Part shown: positions 43,631 to 52,717 of the stretch, piece after piece
Layout: every line of letters starts with the position of its first letter
Numbering within the stretch: position 1 is the first letter of the stretch
Assembly (NCBI RefSeq): GCF_027484705.1
Contig: NZ_JAIXSL010000018.1
Location: forward strand, 62,001-126,000
Reading direction: 5' to 3'
DNA length: 64,000 bases
From: Flavobacterium sp.
Lineage (GTDB): Bacteria; Bacteroidota; Bacteroidia; Flavobacteriales; Flavobacteriaceae
The notes under the pieces: model-generated
What the model was told of the DNA's origin: nothing
What the model saw: the letters and a program-made list of their open reading frames with translations, nothing else
The model's database searches: none
Made by a program: the position numbers and the translations under genes

Positions 43631-44923
43631 ATGACAAAAAAAATAATTATTTCAAATAAAATCGCGGCTCAGAAAGAAGAGCATAATAATTTAGTCGAAT
43701 TAATTGTCGCCAATAAGAAACTTGCCTTTCAAAATCAGGAAAAAGAAAAACGCGCCGCCGAACTGGCTTTCCAGAATCAGGAAAAAGAAAAACGTGCTGC
43801 AGAACTCGTCATTGCCAACACCGAACTGGCTTTCCAAAATCAAGAAAAAGAAAAACGCGCTGCAGAACTTGTCATTGCCAACACCGAACTTACTTTTCAA
43901 AATGACGAAAAAGAAAAACGTGCTGCAGAACTTGTCATTGCCAACACCGAACTGGCTTTCCAGAATCAAGAAAAGGAAAAACGCGCTGCTGAATTGATTG
44001 TCGCCAATACCGAACTGATTTTTCAAAATAACGAGAAAGAAAAACGCGCTGCAGAGCTTGTCATTGCCAACACCGAACTGGCTTTTCAGAATCAAGAAAA
44101 GGAAAAACGCGCTGCAGAACTAGCCATCGCCAATATCGAACTTGCGTTCCAGAATCAGGAAAAGGAAAAACGCGCCGAAGAATTGCTGGTGGCCAACAAG
44201 GAACTCGAATCGTTTACGTTTATTTCGAGCCACGATTTGCAGGAACCTTTGAGGAAAATACAAGCGTTCTCGAGCCGGATTCTTGATGAAGAACTTGACC
44301 GTTTATCCTTGAAAGGAAAATACCATTTCGAGCGTATACGGCTTTCCGCATTGCATATGCAAACGCTTATTAATGATTTGCTCGCCTATTCGCGAACGAC
44401 CGCCACCGAAAGGAAATTCGAGAAGCGCGACCTCAATAAAATTGTCATGGAAGTCATGGCGGCCCTCAAAGAAGAATTGCAGGAAAAAAATGCCACGATT
44501 GAAATCGGTACCTTATGTGATGTAGAAATTATCCCTTTCCAGTTCAGACAATTGTTGCAGAACCTCATTGCCAATTCGCTTAAATTTTCGAGAGCCGATG
44601 TTCCGCCGCATATCATCATCAAAAGCGATATCATCAAGTATGACGCTGCTGACCCAAAAAAATTGGCGAGACCTGTTGATTATTGCCATATCAGCATTGC
44701 GGACAATGGCATTGGGTTCGATCAGGAATACAACGATAAAATCTTTGAGATTTTCCAACGCCTGCATGAGAAGGAAAATTATGACGGTACGGGCATTGGA
44801 CTGACCATCGTAAAAAAAATTGTCGAAAACCATCATGGTTTTATCACTGCCAGCGGCGAACCTGGCGAAGGTAGTACTTTCGATATTTATATCCCGGCGC
44901 ATCAAAACCAACTTCATGCATAG
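43631..44923 (+). CDS. Histidine kinase with a long 21-residue coiled-coil repeat
   Basis: This is a 430-residue soluble kinase with no recognisable sensor domain. Residues about 20-190 are tandem 21-residue units of the pattern RAAELVIANTELAFQNQEKEK (six clean copies, one partial at each end) plus one 14-residue short unit at 41-54. They form a continuous charged coiled coil. The HisKA motif SHDLQEPLRK has His201, and the HATPase part has DNGIGFDQEY and GTGIGLTIV. The catalytic half is closely related to the kinases at 25908-27695 and 47762-49735. The signal must come through a partner bound to the coil or by dimer contacts. Confidence 0.9.
   Translation: MTKKIIISNKIAAQKEEHNNLVELIVANKKLAFQNQEKEKRAAELAFQNQEKEKRAAELVIANTELAFQNQEKEKRAAELVIANTELTFQNDEKEKRAAELVIANTELAFQNQEKEKRAAELIVANTELIFQNNEKEKRAAELVIANTELAFQNQEKEKRAAELAIANIELAFQNQEKEKRAEELLVANKELESFTFISSHDLQEPLRKIQAFSSRILDEELDRLSLKGKYHFERIRLSALHMQTLINDLLAYSRTTATERKFEKRDLNKIVMEVMAALKEELQEKNATIEIGTLCDVEIIPFQFRQLLQNLIANSLKFSRADVPPHIIIKSDIIKYDAADPKKLARPVDYCHISIADNGIGFDQEYNDKIFEIFQRLHEKENYDGTGIGLTIVKKIVENHHGFITASGEPGEGSTFDIYIPAHQNQLHA
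43748..44170 (+). repeat. 63-bp tandem repeats inside the kinase gene
   Basis: Codons for the 21-residue unit repeat about every 63 bp across this stretch, and one unit is only 42 bp. Both lengths are whole heptad multiples (3 and 2 heptads), so the coil register is kept. Copies differ by synonymous and a few amino-acid changes. Confidence 0.85.
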
Positions 44924-45014
44924 CGGGTAAACAAGCTTAGAAATTTGTTTGATATTTCCTTATATTCGTATGCGATAGAAAAGCACGACCGAATCGTTGA
45001 AATTCAAACAACCC

Positions 45015-46172
45015 ATGAGAATAAGCGCCTTATTTGAAGATTTCTTTCATAGTGAAAAAGCCGGCGGGCTGACACTCATCGGCTGTACCGTTTTATCTTT
45101 ATTTCTGGCCAACTCTATTTTCGGTGCTACTTACCATCATTTCTGGCAAACGCCATTGGCCGGACAATCTCTGGAATACTGGATTAACGACGGCTTAATG
45201 ACGATTTTCTTTCTGCTCATCGGTTTGGAACTCGAAAGAGAAATTTACATCGGCGAACTCTCCAACATTAAAGAAGCGCTCCTACCCATTTTCGGTGCTT
45301 TGGGCGGAATGATTGTTCCCGCCGGGATTTTTCTTTGGTTCAATTATGGAAGCACAACACAATCCGGCGCCGGAATTCCAATGGCAACGGATATTGCGTT
45401 TGCCTTAGGCGTCATTTCTTTGTTAGGCAGTCGCGTGCCAGCATCTTTAAAAATATTTTTGACCGCTTTGGCCGTCATTGATGACTTGGGAGCGATTCTG
45501 GTAATTGCCGTTTTCTACACCAAAACTTTACTGTGGAGCAACTTACTGATTGCACTCGGAATTTTCGCGTTGCTATTGGTATTGAACCGGCTTAAAATCA
45601 GAAACCTGATTCCTTATCTCATTGGCGGGGTTTTGATGTGGTATTTTATGTTGCATTCTGGCGTTCATGCTACGATTACTGGCGTATTGCTCGCATTTGC
45701 GATTCCGTTTGGCAATGGCGATGAACAATCAACGTCTTATATTTTGCAACACTGGCTGCACAAACCTGTAGCTTTTATGATACTGCCGATTTTTGCTTTA
45801 GCCAATACTGCCATCCTTCTAGACGGTGATATTGGGGCAATACTGAGCCAGCATTACAGCATCGGAATCGCACTCGGACTGATTATAGGAAAGCCTGTTG
45901 GGATTTTTCTGCTGACGTTTCTCGCGGTCACTTTCGGCCTTTGCAAACTTCCTGACGATTTGAACTGGAAAGCCATTGCCGGTGTTGGTTTTTTAGCCGG
46001 AATCGGTTTTACCATGTCAATATTCATCACCCTTTTGGCCTTCGATAATGAGAGTATCATCAACAATGCTAAACTTGTGATACTGCTTTCTTCTTTAGTG
46101 GCGGCACTTATTGGCCTTTTGAGCCTTAGAATGGTCTTAAAACCAAACATGGATCGCATGGAAAATGATTGA
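45015..46172 (+). CDS. nhaA: Na+/H+ antiporter NhaA
   Basis: This 385-residue inner-membrane antiporter exchanges Na+ (or Li+) for protons. The start is the ATG at 45015 (MRISALFEDF); a TTG six codons earlier is less likely. It has 12 helices, FLLIGLELEREIYIGEL early, PMATDIAFALGVISLLGS, and the two essential aspartates in TALAVIDDLGAILVIAVFYT. The C-terminus has GFTMSIFITLLAF. It is preceded by a TATATTCG element, one mismatch from a -7 box. Confidence 0.96.
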   Translation: MRISALFEDFFHSEKAGGLTLIGCTVLSLFLANSIFGATYHHFWQTPLAGQSLEYWINDGLMTIFFLLIGLELEREIYIGELSNIKEALLPIFGALGGMIVPAGIFLWFNYGSTTQSGAGIPMATDIAFALGVISLLGSRVPASLKIFLTALAVIDDLGAILVIAVFYTKTLLWSNLLIALGIFALLLVLNRLKIRNLIPYLIGGVLMWYFMLHSGVHATITGVLLAFAIPFGNGDEQSTSYILQHWLHKPVAFMILPIFALANTAILLDGDIGAILSQHYSIGIALGLIIGKPVGIFLLTFLAVTFGLCKLPDDLNWKAIAGVGFLAGIGFTMSIFITLLAFDNESIINNAKLVILLSSLVAALIGLLSLRMVLKPNMDRMEND

Positions 46173-46245
46173 TGAATTTTTAGACATCTGCTACCTTTTT
46201 TTGAAAAACTGATTGTGTTTTTTAATTTTAGGCGTTTAAATATGG

Positions 46246-46815
46246 ATGATTATGGGAAATCAAAAAGCGCTGTCGTCAGAGGATCGTTCGGTATTCATTG
46301 AAGTATTGAAAACACGTTTTGAAAAAAACATGAAACGCCATCAAGCCATCGAATGGTCTAAAGTCGAGGCAAGACTCGAAACCCAAACTGAAAAACTTTG
46401 GTCGTTACTTGAAATGGAAAAAACAGGCGGCGAACCCGATGTTGTCGCATTTGATCAAAAGCATGGCGCCTATATTTTTTACGACTGCTCTGAAGAATCT
46501 CCGAAAGAGCGCAGAAGCCTCTGTTATGACCGCGAAGCCCTAGAATCAAGAAAAGAACACAAACCCAAAGACAGCGCTGTCGACATGGCAACCGCTATGG
46601 GCGTTGAAATCTTAACGGAAATTCAGTACCGGGAATTGCAGGAACTTGGCGCATTCGATACCAAAACTTCGAGTTGGGTGCAAACTCCTGATGCTATCAG
46701 AAAACGCAAAGGCGCCCTTTTCTGCGACCGGCGTTACGATACGGTTTTCGTATACCACAATGGTGCAGAATCTTATTATGCGTCCAGAGGTTTTCGGGCT
46801 TCGTTAAGTATTTGA
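46246..46815 (+). CDS. DUF4256 family protein
   Basis: This 189-residue soluble protein reads through the DUF4256 pattern: FIEVLKTRFEKNMKRHQAI, WSLLEMEKTGGEPDVVAFD, YIFYDCSEESPKERRSLCYD and ending in RRYDTVFVYHNGAESYYASR. The family is conserved but has no known function. It starts 73 bp after nhaA in the same direction, so co-transcription is possible. The gene after it is convergent. Confidence 0.9.
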   Translation: MIMGNQKALSSEDRSVFIEVLKTRFEKNMKRHQAIEWSKVEARLETQTEKLWSLLEMEKTGGEPDVVAFDQKHGAYIFYDCSEESPKERRSLCYDREALESRKEHKPKDSAVDMATAMGVEILTEIQYRELQELGAFDTKTSSWVQTPDAIRKRKGALFCDRRYDTVFVYHNGAESYYASRGFRASLSI

Positions 46816-46824
46816 AAATTTTAA

Positions 46825-47514
46825 TTACAGCCTTTTACTTTCGAACTGATGCAGCATTTCGTTTGCTTTTTCATTTTCATGAATGGAGAATAATGCCTGA
46901 GAATAACGGTAATAATATTCCGCTTCTAAATCGGTAGTCATCGAAAACAATTGGTTATACCATTTGGCCGCAATAGTCAGATCGCCTCCAAAAAAACGGC
47001 TGTTGCCCACTTTCTTGAGCATATCGACTGATTTATAACCTTTATCGATCACCCTTTCGTAGGTTCCGATAATATCAATATCGACGTATTTAAGTTTTTT
47101 TAGGGATACGGTTTCAGCTATTTTATCAGAATTTATTGGTGCCTCTATGGAAGCAACCGGAAGTTTTTTTGCTTCATGCATCGAAGCCACTTGAAGTACT
47201 GGTCTCACCTTGATTTTGGCCTTCCCGTATTTTGGAGTGATGATTCGTGTATTGTTTTCACCCAAATCATTGGTACTGACAAGACTCAAACTCGAAACAT
47301 TGTAGGTAGTGATGCTGCTTCCAAAATTCATGTTGATTCTTTCCTCGACATGATAATACAATACGGAAAGCTGATCGTCGGAAACTTCTTCAAGGGTCGT
47401 TTGCGCAGCGCTCATTTTGGCACGATCCGAAAGTGGTCGGCTCGGTTGCGCAGCGGCATCAAAAGAAAATATAGTAGTAGCAATTACTATAAAAAAGGGG
47501 GCTAAACTTTTCAT
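46825..47514 (-). CDS. Exported protein with a PorE/OmpA-type TPR tail but no OmpA domain
   Basis: This 229-residue protein has a signal peptide (about 1-22, ending DAAAQ). The C-terminal about 55 residues (VGNSRFFGGDLTIAAKWYNQ then EYYYRYSQALFSI) match the TPR-like N-terminal module of flavobacterial PorE/OmpA-family envelope proteins, which normally continue into WD40-like and OmpA domains. Here the protein ends right after that module. The middle part (about 60-150) is beta-rich with no identified domain. It could be a stand-alone partner of the T9SS/gliding envelope complex or an orphaned fragment. Confidence 0.65.
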   Translation of the reverse strand: MKSLAPFFIVIATTIFSFDAAAQPSRPLSDRAKMSAAQTTLEEVSDDQLSVLYYHVEERINMNFGSSITTYNVSSLSLVSTNDLGENNTRIITPKYGKAKIKVRPVLQVASMHEAKKLPVASIEAPINSDKIAETVSLKKLKYVDIDIIGTYERVIDKGYKSVDMLKKVGNSRFFGGDLTIAAKWYNQLFSMTTDLEAEYYYRYSQALFSIHENEKANEMLHQFESKRL

Positions 47515-47711
47515 ACTAATTTAAATAAGATTGGGGCTCTTTTTAAAATCACAGCTAAGATAAACAGAGTTTGTTTTTTTGAATTATTTTTCCCTTAACT
47601 AACCTTAAAAAACGTTGAACTGCGAATTTTTCATCGAAAATCAACCCGAAAATTAAAAATTCAGATGGTAAACAAGTCTACATTCCAATCCACAAAATCC
47701 CTTTATTTTCT

Positions 47712-47719
47712 TATCTTCG
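47712..47719 (+). promoter_or_regulatory. Possible -7 element TATCTTCG of the multi-PAS kinase
   Basis: It is one mismatch from TAnnTTTG, 42 bp before the ATG at 47762. The same TTCG variant occurs before nhaA. Confidence 0.3.
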
Positions 47720-47761
47720 TTGGGATTTTGAAAAAAATAACGCATCGGGAAATCAGGAAAA

Positions 47762-49735
47762 ATGGAAGCTCAAAACGAAATACAACAAAATGAGGAAAAG
47801 CTCAACATCATCATCGAAGCCAGTGCGTTGGGTGTTTGGGAATTGAATCTGAAAACCAGAGTGCCGAAATATTCCAAAAGATATCTTGAAATCATTGGCG
47901 GTTATTCGCAGGAAGTCATCCTGACACACGAAGAATTGCTGCGTCATATTCATCCTGATGATATGCCCATAAGGGAAAAAGCGTTCAACGAAGCAATGAC
48001 TTCAGGCCGCCTTCACTATGAATCCAGACTAATATGGAAAGATCAATCCATTCATTGGATGGAAGGCCGCGGAAAAGTATTTTATGATACCGACAACAAT
48101 CCTGACTTCATGATCGGAACCATCAGGGATATCACGGCAGAAAAGGAACACCAGCAGAAATTGGAGGAAAGCGAAAAACAATTCCGATCGCTCGCAGAAA
48201 GCCTTCCGCAACTGATTTGGGAAACCGATGAAAAAGGAAATGCCCTGTTCGCCTCCGGAAAATGGAAAGAATATACCGGAATCACACCTGCGGGAGAAGC
48301 CGAATGGAAAAGCATCATTCATCCTGACGATTATGAAGGCAATGCCAAAGCCTGGATGCATTGTCTCGAAACCGGCGGGCTATACAAATACGATGTCCGG
48401 ATCAAAAATAAGTCAGACCAGTACCGATGGCATGCAATAATTGGCGAACCTGTTTACGACAAGAATCATAAAATCAAAAAATGGGTTGGATCCTGCACGG
48501 ACATTCATGCGGAAAAAACGTTTACCCACGAATTGGAAATGCAGGTCATTGAGCGCACCAAAGAATTACAGCAAATCAATGCCTCGCTTAAAGAAAGTGA
48601 AGAACGCTATCACCTGATGGTCGAAGAAATTCAGGATTATGCGATCTTATACCTCAATGATCATGGTACGATTGAAAACTGGAATCTCGGTGCCCAAAAA
48701 ATCAAAGGCTATAAGGCGGAAGAAATCATCGGTAAGAATTTCTCTATTTTTTACACCGAATCAGACCGAGACAGCAACCTTCCACAGCGGTTGTTGACTA
48801 TCGCCAAAGAAACCGGAAAGGCCAAACATGAAGGATGGCGCGTGCGTAAGAACGGCAGCCTGTTCTGGGCCAATGTCGTAATTACCGCCATTCATAATGA
48901 CCAAAAGGAAGTCATCGGATTTTCGAAAGTGACACATGACCTCACCGAAAAAAAGGAAGCCGAAGATCAATTGAAACAAAGTAAACTAGAGCTCGAAGAA
49001 AAAAACACGGAACTTGAGAAAATGAACAAGGAACTGCACTCTTTCGCTTACATATCAAGCCATGATTTGCAGGAACCGCTCAGGAAAATCCAGGCATTCT
49101 CTACGCTGATTATGGAGAAAGAACTTCCGAATCTGACCGAAAACGGAAAAGATATGTTCAACCGAATGCACAGTGCCGCTAACCGGATGCAGATTCTGAT
49201 CAATGACTTACTCGCCTATTCGAGAACCAATGTGCAGGAAAGAACTTTTGAAAAAACCGATCTGGCCAAAATCATCGACGAGGTCAAAGAAGATATGTCG
49301 GAGGAACTTGAACAAAAGCACGCCAACATTGAAGTGATGGGAACTTGTGTACTGAAAATCATTCCTTTTCAATTCAGGCAACTGATTTACAATTTGGTGA
49401 GCAATGCGCTTAAATTTGCGAAAGAGGATGTTCCGCCACATATCAAGATAAAAGCTGTAATCGATGATGGGGCAAGCTTTAACAATAGTAAACTTTCAAA
49501 AGAAACTTCATATTGCCACATCAGTGTTTCGGATAACGGCATCGGCTTCGAACAGCAATATAGTGAGCGGATTTTTGAGGTGTTCCAGCGTCTTCACGGC
49601 AGAAGCCAATATACCGGAACAGGCATCGGACTGGCGATTGTAAAGCGTATTGTTGATAACCATCACGGAGTCATTACTGCTTCGGGCGAAAAAAATCTGG
49701 GAGCCACTTTTGACATTTATATCCCAGTACTATAA
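47762..49735 (+). CDS. Multi-PAS soluble histidine kinase
   Basis: This 657-residue kinase has no membrane helix. Three PAS/PAC modules lie at about 10-130 (ALGVWELNLKTRVPKYSKR), 140-260 (LPQLIWETDEKGNALFAS) and 280-400 (VEEIQDYAILYLNDHGTIEN, whose form resembles LOV-like PAS but lacks a recognisable flavin-binding Cys). After a coiled coil the HisKA motif SHDLQEPLRK carries His434, and the HATPase part has DNGIGFEQQY and GTGIGLAIV. Its catalytic half is a sister of the 43631-44923 kinase. No receiver gene is adjacent, so it is an orphan. Confidence 0.92.
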   Translation: MEAQNEIQQNEEKLNIIIEASALGVWELNLKTRVPKYSKRYLEIIGGYSQEVILTHEELLRHIHPDDMPIREKAFNEAMTSGRLHYESRLIWKDQSIHWMEGRGKVFYDTDNNPDFMIGTIRDITAEKEHQQKLEESEKQFRSLAESLPQLIWETDEKGNALFASGKWKEYTGITPAGEAEWKSIIHPDDYEGNAKAWMHCLETGGLYKYDVRIKNKSDQYRWHAIIGEPVYDKNHKIKKWVGSCTDIHAEKTFTHELEMQVIERTKELQQINASLKESEERYHLMVEEIQDYAILYLNDHGTIENWNLGAQKIKGYKAEEIIGKNFSIFYTESDRDSNLPQRLLTIAKETGKAKHEGWRVRKNGSLFWANVVITAIHNDQKEVIGFSKVTHDLTEKKEAEDQLKQSKLELEEKNTELEKMNKELHSFAYISSHDLQEPLRKIQAFSTLIMEKELPNLTENGKDMFNRMHSAANRMQILINDLLAYSRTNVQERTFEKTDLAKIIDEVKEDMSEELEQKHANIEVMGTCVLKIIPFQFRQLIYNLVSNALKFAKEDVPPHIKIKAVIDDGASFNNSKLSKETSYCHISVSDNGIGFEQQYSERIFEVFQRLHGRSQYTGTGIGLAIVKRIVDNHHGVITASGEKNLGATFDIYIPVL

Positions 49736-49772
49736 TACACTGTGGAAAAAATAGTTTTGAATCGCTATAAAA

Positions 49773-50054
49773 TCAAGCCAATATATCGGCTTTTGAAATG
49801 CAACCGATGACGTCATTCACAACACCAGCACTGGCTTCTGACCGACCTGAGTGGATGAAATCTTTTATCGAAAGCTGGATCAGGTGCTTGTAGATCTGAT
49901 CTGAAAAAGAGGCTTGCTGCCCTTCGACAAAAGTGATGCGTTTGAGCTCTTCGGTTACGGCTATGTAGGCTTTACCGACATTCATTTTGTCAGTCTCTGC
50001 TAAAAGTTGCTGCAGTAATTGTACTAATCGTAAAGGTTTTTCGGTTTTCATCAT
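49773..50054 (-). CDS. Small conserved-looking protein of unknown function
   Basis: This 93-residue helical, soluble protein begins MMKTEKPLRLVQLLQQLLAE. It has no Cys cluster, signal or known motif. Reality is supported by a canonical -7 element 13 bp upstream and a coherent helical pattern. It is convergent with the multi-PAS kinase gene. Confidence 0.65.
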   Translation of the reverse strand: MMKTEKPLRLVQLLQQLLAETDKMNVGKAYIAVTEELKRITFVEGQQASFSDQIYKHLIQLSIKDFIHSGRSEASAGVVNDVIGCISKADILA

Positions 50055-50067
50055 CAGGAGTTTATTA

Positions 50068-50075
50068 CAAACCTA
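50068..50075 (-). promoter_or_regulatory. -7 promoter element TAGGTTTG of the small gene at 49773-50054
   Basis: It is an exact TAnnTTTG match on the minus strand, 13 bp from the ATG. Confidence 0.5.
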
Positions 50076-50138
50076 TGAAAAAAGTCTCAAAGTATCTGAC
50101 GCTTACCAATTTCTTACGGAATTTGTTTCCGGACACCA

Positions 50139-50175
50139 TAAAAAAAGCCACTATCACTAGCGGCTTTGTATTTTT
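50139..50175 (-). terminator. Rho-independent terminator after the His-rich lipoprotein gene
   Basis: AAAGCCACTA (50144-50153) pairs with TAGCGGCTTT (50158-50167) around a 4-base loop, with A- and T-runs on either side, so it may work in both directions. It lies 20 bp after the stop of the gene ending at 50188. Confidence 0.8.
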
Positions 50176-50187
50176 TTATTGCATGGA

Positions 50188-50952
50188 TTAATGATGACCA
50201 GGCCCGTCATGCATGTGACAACCGCCGCCGATATGTTGGTGGAATTGTGTCGCCAGCGCATTATTCCCGTCGGTATCATCCGGACCAATTTCAATCACAC
50301 CATTGCCGTTTCCGTCAACTGCGGTACTTAAATTTACGTGGCTCAGGATTTCATTAAGGTCAAAATTGAACACCAAATCATAAGTCCCGGTAGTAATCAC
50401 AAGGTCTTGACCGGCATCTTCATAATCAATTGAAAAACGCTCGTTCAGATTATGCCAGAACACAAACGGAGTTCCATTGATGGTTCCGGTCACTTCCACG
50501 GTTTTGTTATAAATTGGTGAAGTTGACACAAGGCTTGGACTGAGTTTAAACTGAACTTCTTCATAAGTCCCGTTGGGAACCGTTACCGAAGTCAAAGGCA
50601 CCGTTTGGTTCAACAAATCAACTTCCCAAGGTCCGGCAAGTTCCGTATCGTCATCCGAATTGAAAAAACCGTGATCATCATTACCGTCTACGTGGCCATT
50701 ATCATGTCCGTCATGTTCGTGGTGGTGTTCTCCTTCCCCATCCGACAACTCAAATTCAATTTCACGGATATTGATTTTGAAACTGGTCAGCGCGATATTG
50801 TCTGTCAAACGTCCTGACGAATTGGTATAAGTTGCTGTGGCTTTAACCTGAACATTGCCATTCGAGGAACTGCTGCTGTTGCTGTCACTCGAACAAGATA
50901 CCGTCAGAAATAACAGTCCAAAGATTGCGATAAGTGTTTTTAAACTTTTCAT
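50188..50952 (-). CDS. Histidine-rich lipoprotein, DUF4382-like
   Basis: This 254-residue lipoprotein has a lipobox ending at Cys20 (FLTVSC) and a Ser-rich linker. A His/Asp/Gly cluster (HHHEHDGHDNGHVDGNDDH, about 75-94) and a His-rich C-terminal tail (HQHIGGGCHMHDGPGHH) frame a beta-rich domain with DFDLN-like and VTVPNGTYEEVQFKL stretches similar to DUF4382 proteins. The histidines suggest binding of Zn, Ni or Cu at the envelope. Regulation is unknown; an AACGTTAAT sequence lies about 70 bp upstream. Confidence 0.75.
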   Translation of the reverse strand: MKSLKTLIAIFGLLFLTVSCSSDSNSSSSSNGNVQVKATATYTNSSGRLTDNIALTSFKINIREIEFELSDGEGEHHHEHDGHDNGHVDGNDDHGFFNSDDDTELAGPWEVDLLNQTVPLTSVTVPNGTYEEVQFKLSPSLVSTSPIYNKTVEVTGTINGTPFVFWHNLNERFSIDYEDAGQDLVITTGTYDLVFNFDLNEILSHVNLSTAVDGNGNGVIEIGPDDTDGNNALATQFHQHIGGGCHMHDGPGHH

Positions 50953-51100
50953 ATTGTAATTGTTTTAAAGGTTAATAGGTTGTTGATGAAACAGGCGATG
51001 AACAAACAACCCTACATCCGAAAACGTTAATTTTACAATCTGAAAGCCAAAACGAACTGTTGCACAGGAATGTTTTGGGTTATGCCATCTGGATAAATTG

Positions 51101-52459
51101 TTATTTGATCAGTATCTTTTTGGTTTCTACGATGGTCTTATGCTCATCAAGCAATTGCAGGTAATAGATGCCTGAAGAAAACGCGCTGACATCAACTTTA
51201 TCAGTATATCCAGCGGCGTAAACTTGATTACCTTCGGCATTGCGTATGGAAATAAACCCTGTTTTCAACGCTGAATCGACGTAAAGTATTCCATCTGAAG
51301 GCACCGGATAAACCGACATTTTTTGGTTGTCTGAAAACTGATTGACGCCCAACGCCTGATTCTTAATTTCTATAATTCTGTCATCCGTGGCGCCCGGCGT
51401 TCCCGCATAATCTTTATTGGAAGTACAGATAAAAACACGTCCGTCAGGAATCACCAAAACATCGCGTAACCTTCCGTAAGTATTGGTCACGATAATATTT
51501 TGCTGTACCACTTGAGAACCATCGTCACTGAGTTTCAATTGAAGCAACTGTTTGTTTTTTAAAACCGCCACCAGCAACGAATTGTTCCATTCCGGAATCG
51601 CATCACTTTGGTATAAAGATATTCCCGCCGGTGCAATCGATGGCGACCAACTGTAGATCGGTTCCACTACATTCTGCGCAGTACAAAAAGTGATTTCGGC
51701 TGCGGTACTGCAAACGCCTTCTACGGTAGGCCAACCGTAATTCCTGTTTTCCTGAATGATATTGATCTCGTCATTAGCGCCTGTTCCGTGTTCGGAGCTG
51801 TAGAATTTGCCATTGCCATAACACAATCCTTGTGGGTTTCTGTGGCCGAAGGACCAAATGTAACTGCCTGTAATGGGATTGTCATCGGGAATACTACCGT
51901 CAAGATTCATCCGCAACACTTTGCCGTTGATTGAAGTCAAACTTTGTGCGACTGTCGGTGTGCTATAGGTATCGCCCAAACTGATGAATAATTTGTCCCC
52001 TAAAATAACCATCCGCGAACCATTGTGCGAGACGCCCGCGGGAATGCTTCCAAGAATAATTACCGGATTGATCAAAGTATTGTTCGCCGCATCATACTCG
52101 TACCTCACAATTTTTGAAGTGGTCGTAGAATAGGTATAATGCACATACAAATACGGCGTATTATTGAAATCCGGGTGCAAAACAATCGAATGCAACCCCA
52201 CGCTAAACCCAAAAAGCACGACGTCGTTAATGGAAAAAACCTGCTGCACTTCATAAGTGTCGGGATTCATTCTTTTGATGTTGCCCGCCAATTCGGTAAA
52301 CCAGATCCAGCCGTCGGCACCGTATTCCATATCCCACGGAATACTGAGGTTTGAGGCTACTACTGTTTTTTCAAGGATTGTATTGCCGAGAGTAACCTGC
52401 GCGAAACAAGTGGAATTTAAAAAGCATGCGAATAGTATCGATAAAGTAATTTTTTTCAT
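51101..52459 (-). CDS. PQQ-type soluble sugar dehydrogenase with T9SS sorting domain
   Basis: This 452-residue secreted protein has a signal peptide (about 1-20) and a six-bladed sGDH/GSDH-type propeller (about 25-365). Family signs are SIPWDMEYGADGWIWFTELA, GVSHNGSRM, FGHRNPQGL, SSEHGTGANDE and NYGWPTVEG. The final 75 residues are a T9SS type A domain (MSVYPVPSDGILYV). The family oxidises aldoses using PQQ, though many flavobacterial members are untested and may act on other substrates. It is a single-gene unit with its own promoter. Confidence 0.9.
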   Translation of the reverse strand: MKKITLSILFACFLNSTCFAQVTLGNTILEKTVVASNLSIPWDMEYGADGWIWFTELAGNIKRMNPDTYEVQQVFSINDVVLFGFSVGLHSIVLHPDFNNTPYLYVHYTYSTTTSKIVRYEYDAANNTLINPVIILGSIPAGVSHNGSRMVILGDKLFISLGDTYSTPTVAQSLTSINGKVLRMNLDGSIPDDNPITGSYIWSFGHRNPQGLCYGNGKFYSSEHGTGANDEINIIQENRNYGWPTVEGVCSTAAEITFCTAQNVVEPIYSWSPSIAPAGISLYQSDAIPEWNNSLLVAVLKNKQLLQLKLSDDGSQVVQQNIIVTNTYGRLRDVLVIPDGRVFICTSNKDYAGTPGATDDRIIEIKNQALGVNQFSDNQKMSVYPVPSDGILYVDSALKTGFISIRNAEGNQVYAAGYTDKVDVSAFSSGIYYLQLLDEHKTIVETKKILIK

Positions 52460-52717
52460 GGTTTTGTTTGTTAGTTTGAAGTTTCGATTTTCAATGTGGC
52501 AGACTGTAAAACACTCAAACAGCTGAAAATCAAAGAAGACGAATTTAAGTAAAATATCGCAATCATAATGAAAAATCTGATGATGACATTCCTCTTAATT
52601 ATTCAAACGGCGTGTTAACATCAATACAAATGCTCACCTTACGATTTTTTAAGCAGGCCAAAAAATATTTTTTTATTGTCTACTTTTGTTTTCAAATTTA
52701 TAAACCCACATTCTTTG
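52460..52717. other. Intergenic region between the sugar dehydrogenase and the TPR kinase
   Basis: These 258 bp are divergent, carrying the promoter of each gene. Apart from the -7 element at 52681-52688 nothing was recognised. Confidence 0.6.
52681..52688 (+). promoter_or_regulatory. -7 promoter element TACTTTTG of the TPR sensor kinase
   Basis: It is an exact TAnnTTTG match, 29 bp before the ATG at 52718. It overlaps the TTG that extends the frame, which argues that the ATG is the true start. Confidence 0.55.

Noticed and set aside
43700..44095. Long reading frames on the opposite strand and another plus frame of the repeat-coil kinase
   Set aside because: They are shadows of the repetitive coding sequence. 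The codon composition fits the kinase frame, and the shadow peptides are low-complexity F/L/K-rich.
51023..51031. AACGTTAAT upstream of the His-rich lipoprotein as a second LytTR target
   Set aside because: Only one copy was found, with no partner at 21-22 bp on either side. The core AACGTT is a common palindrome.
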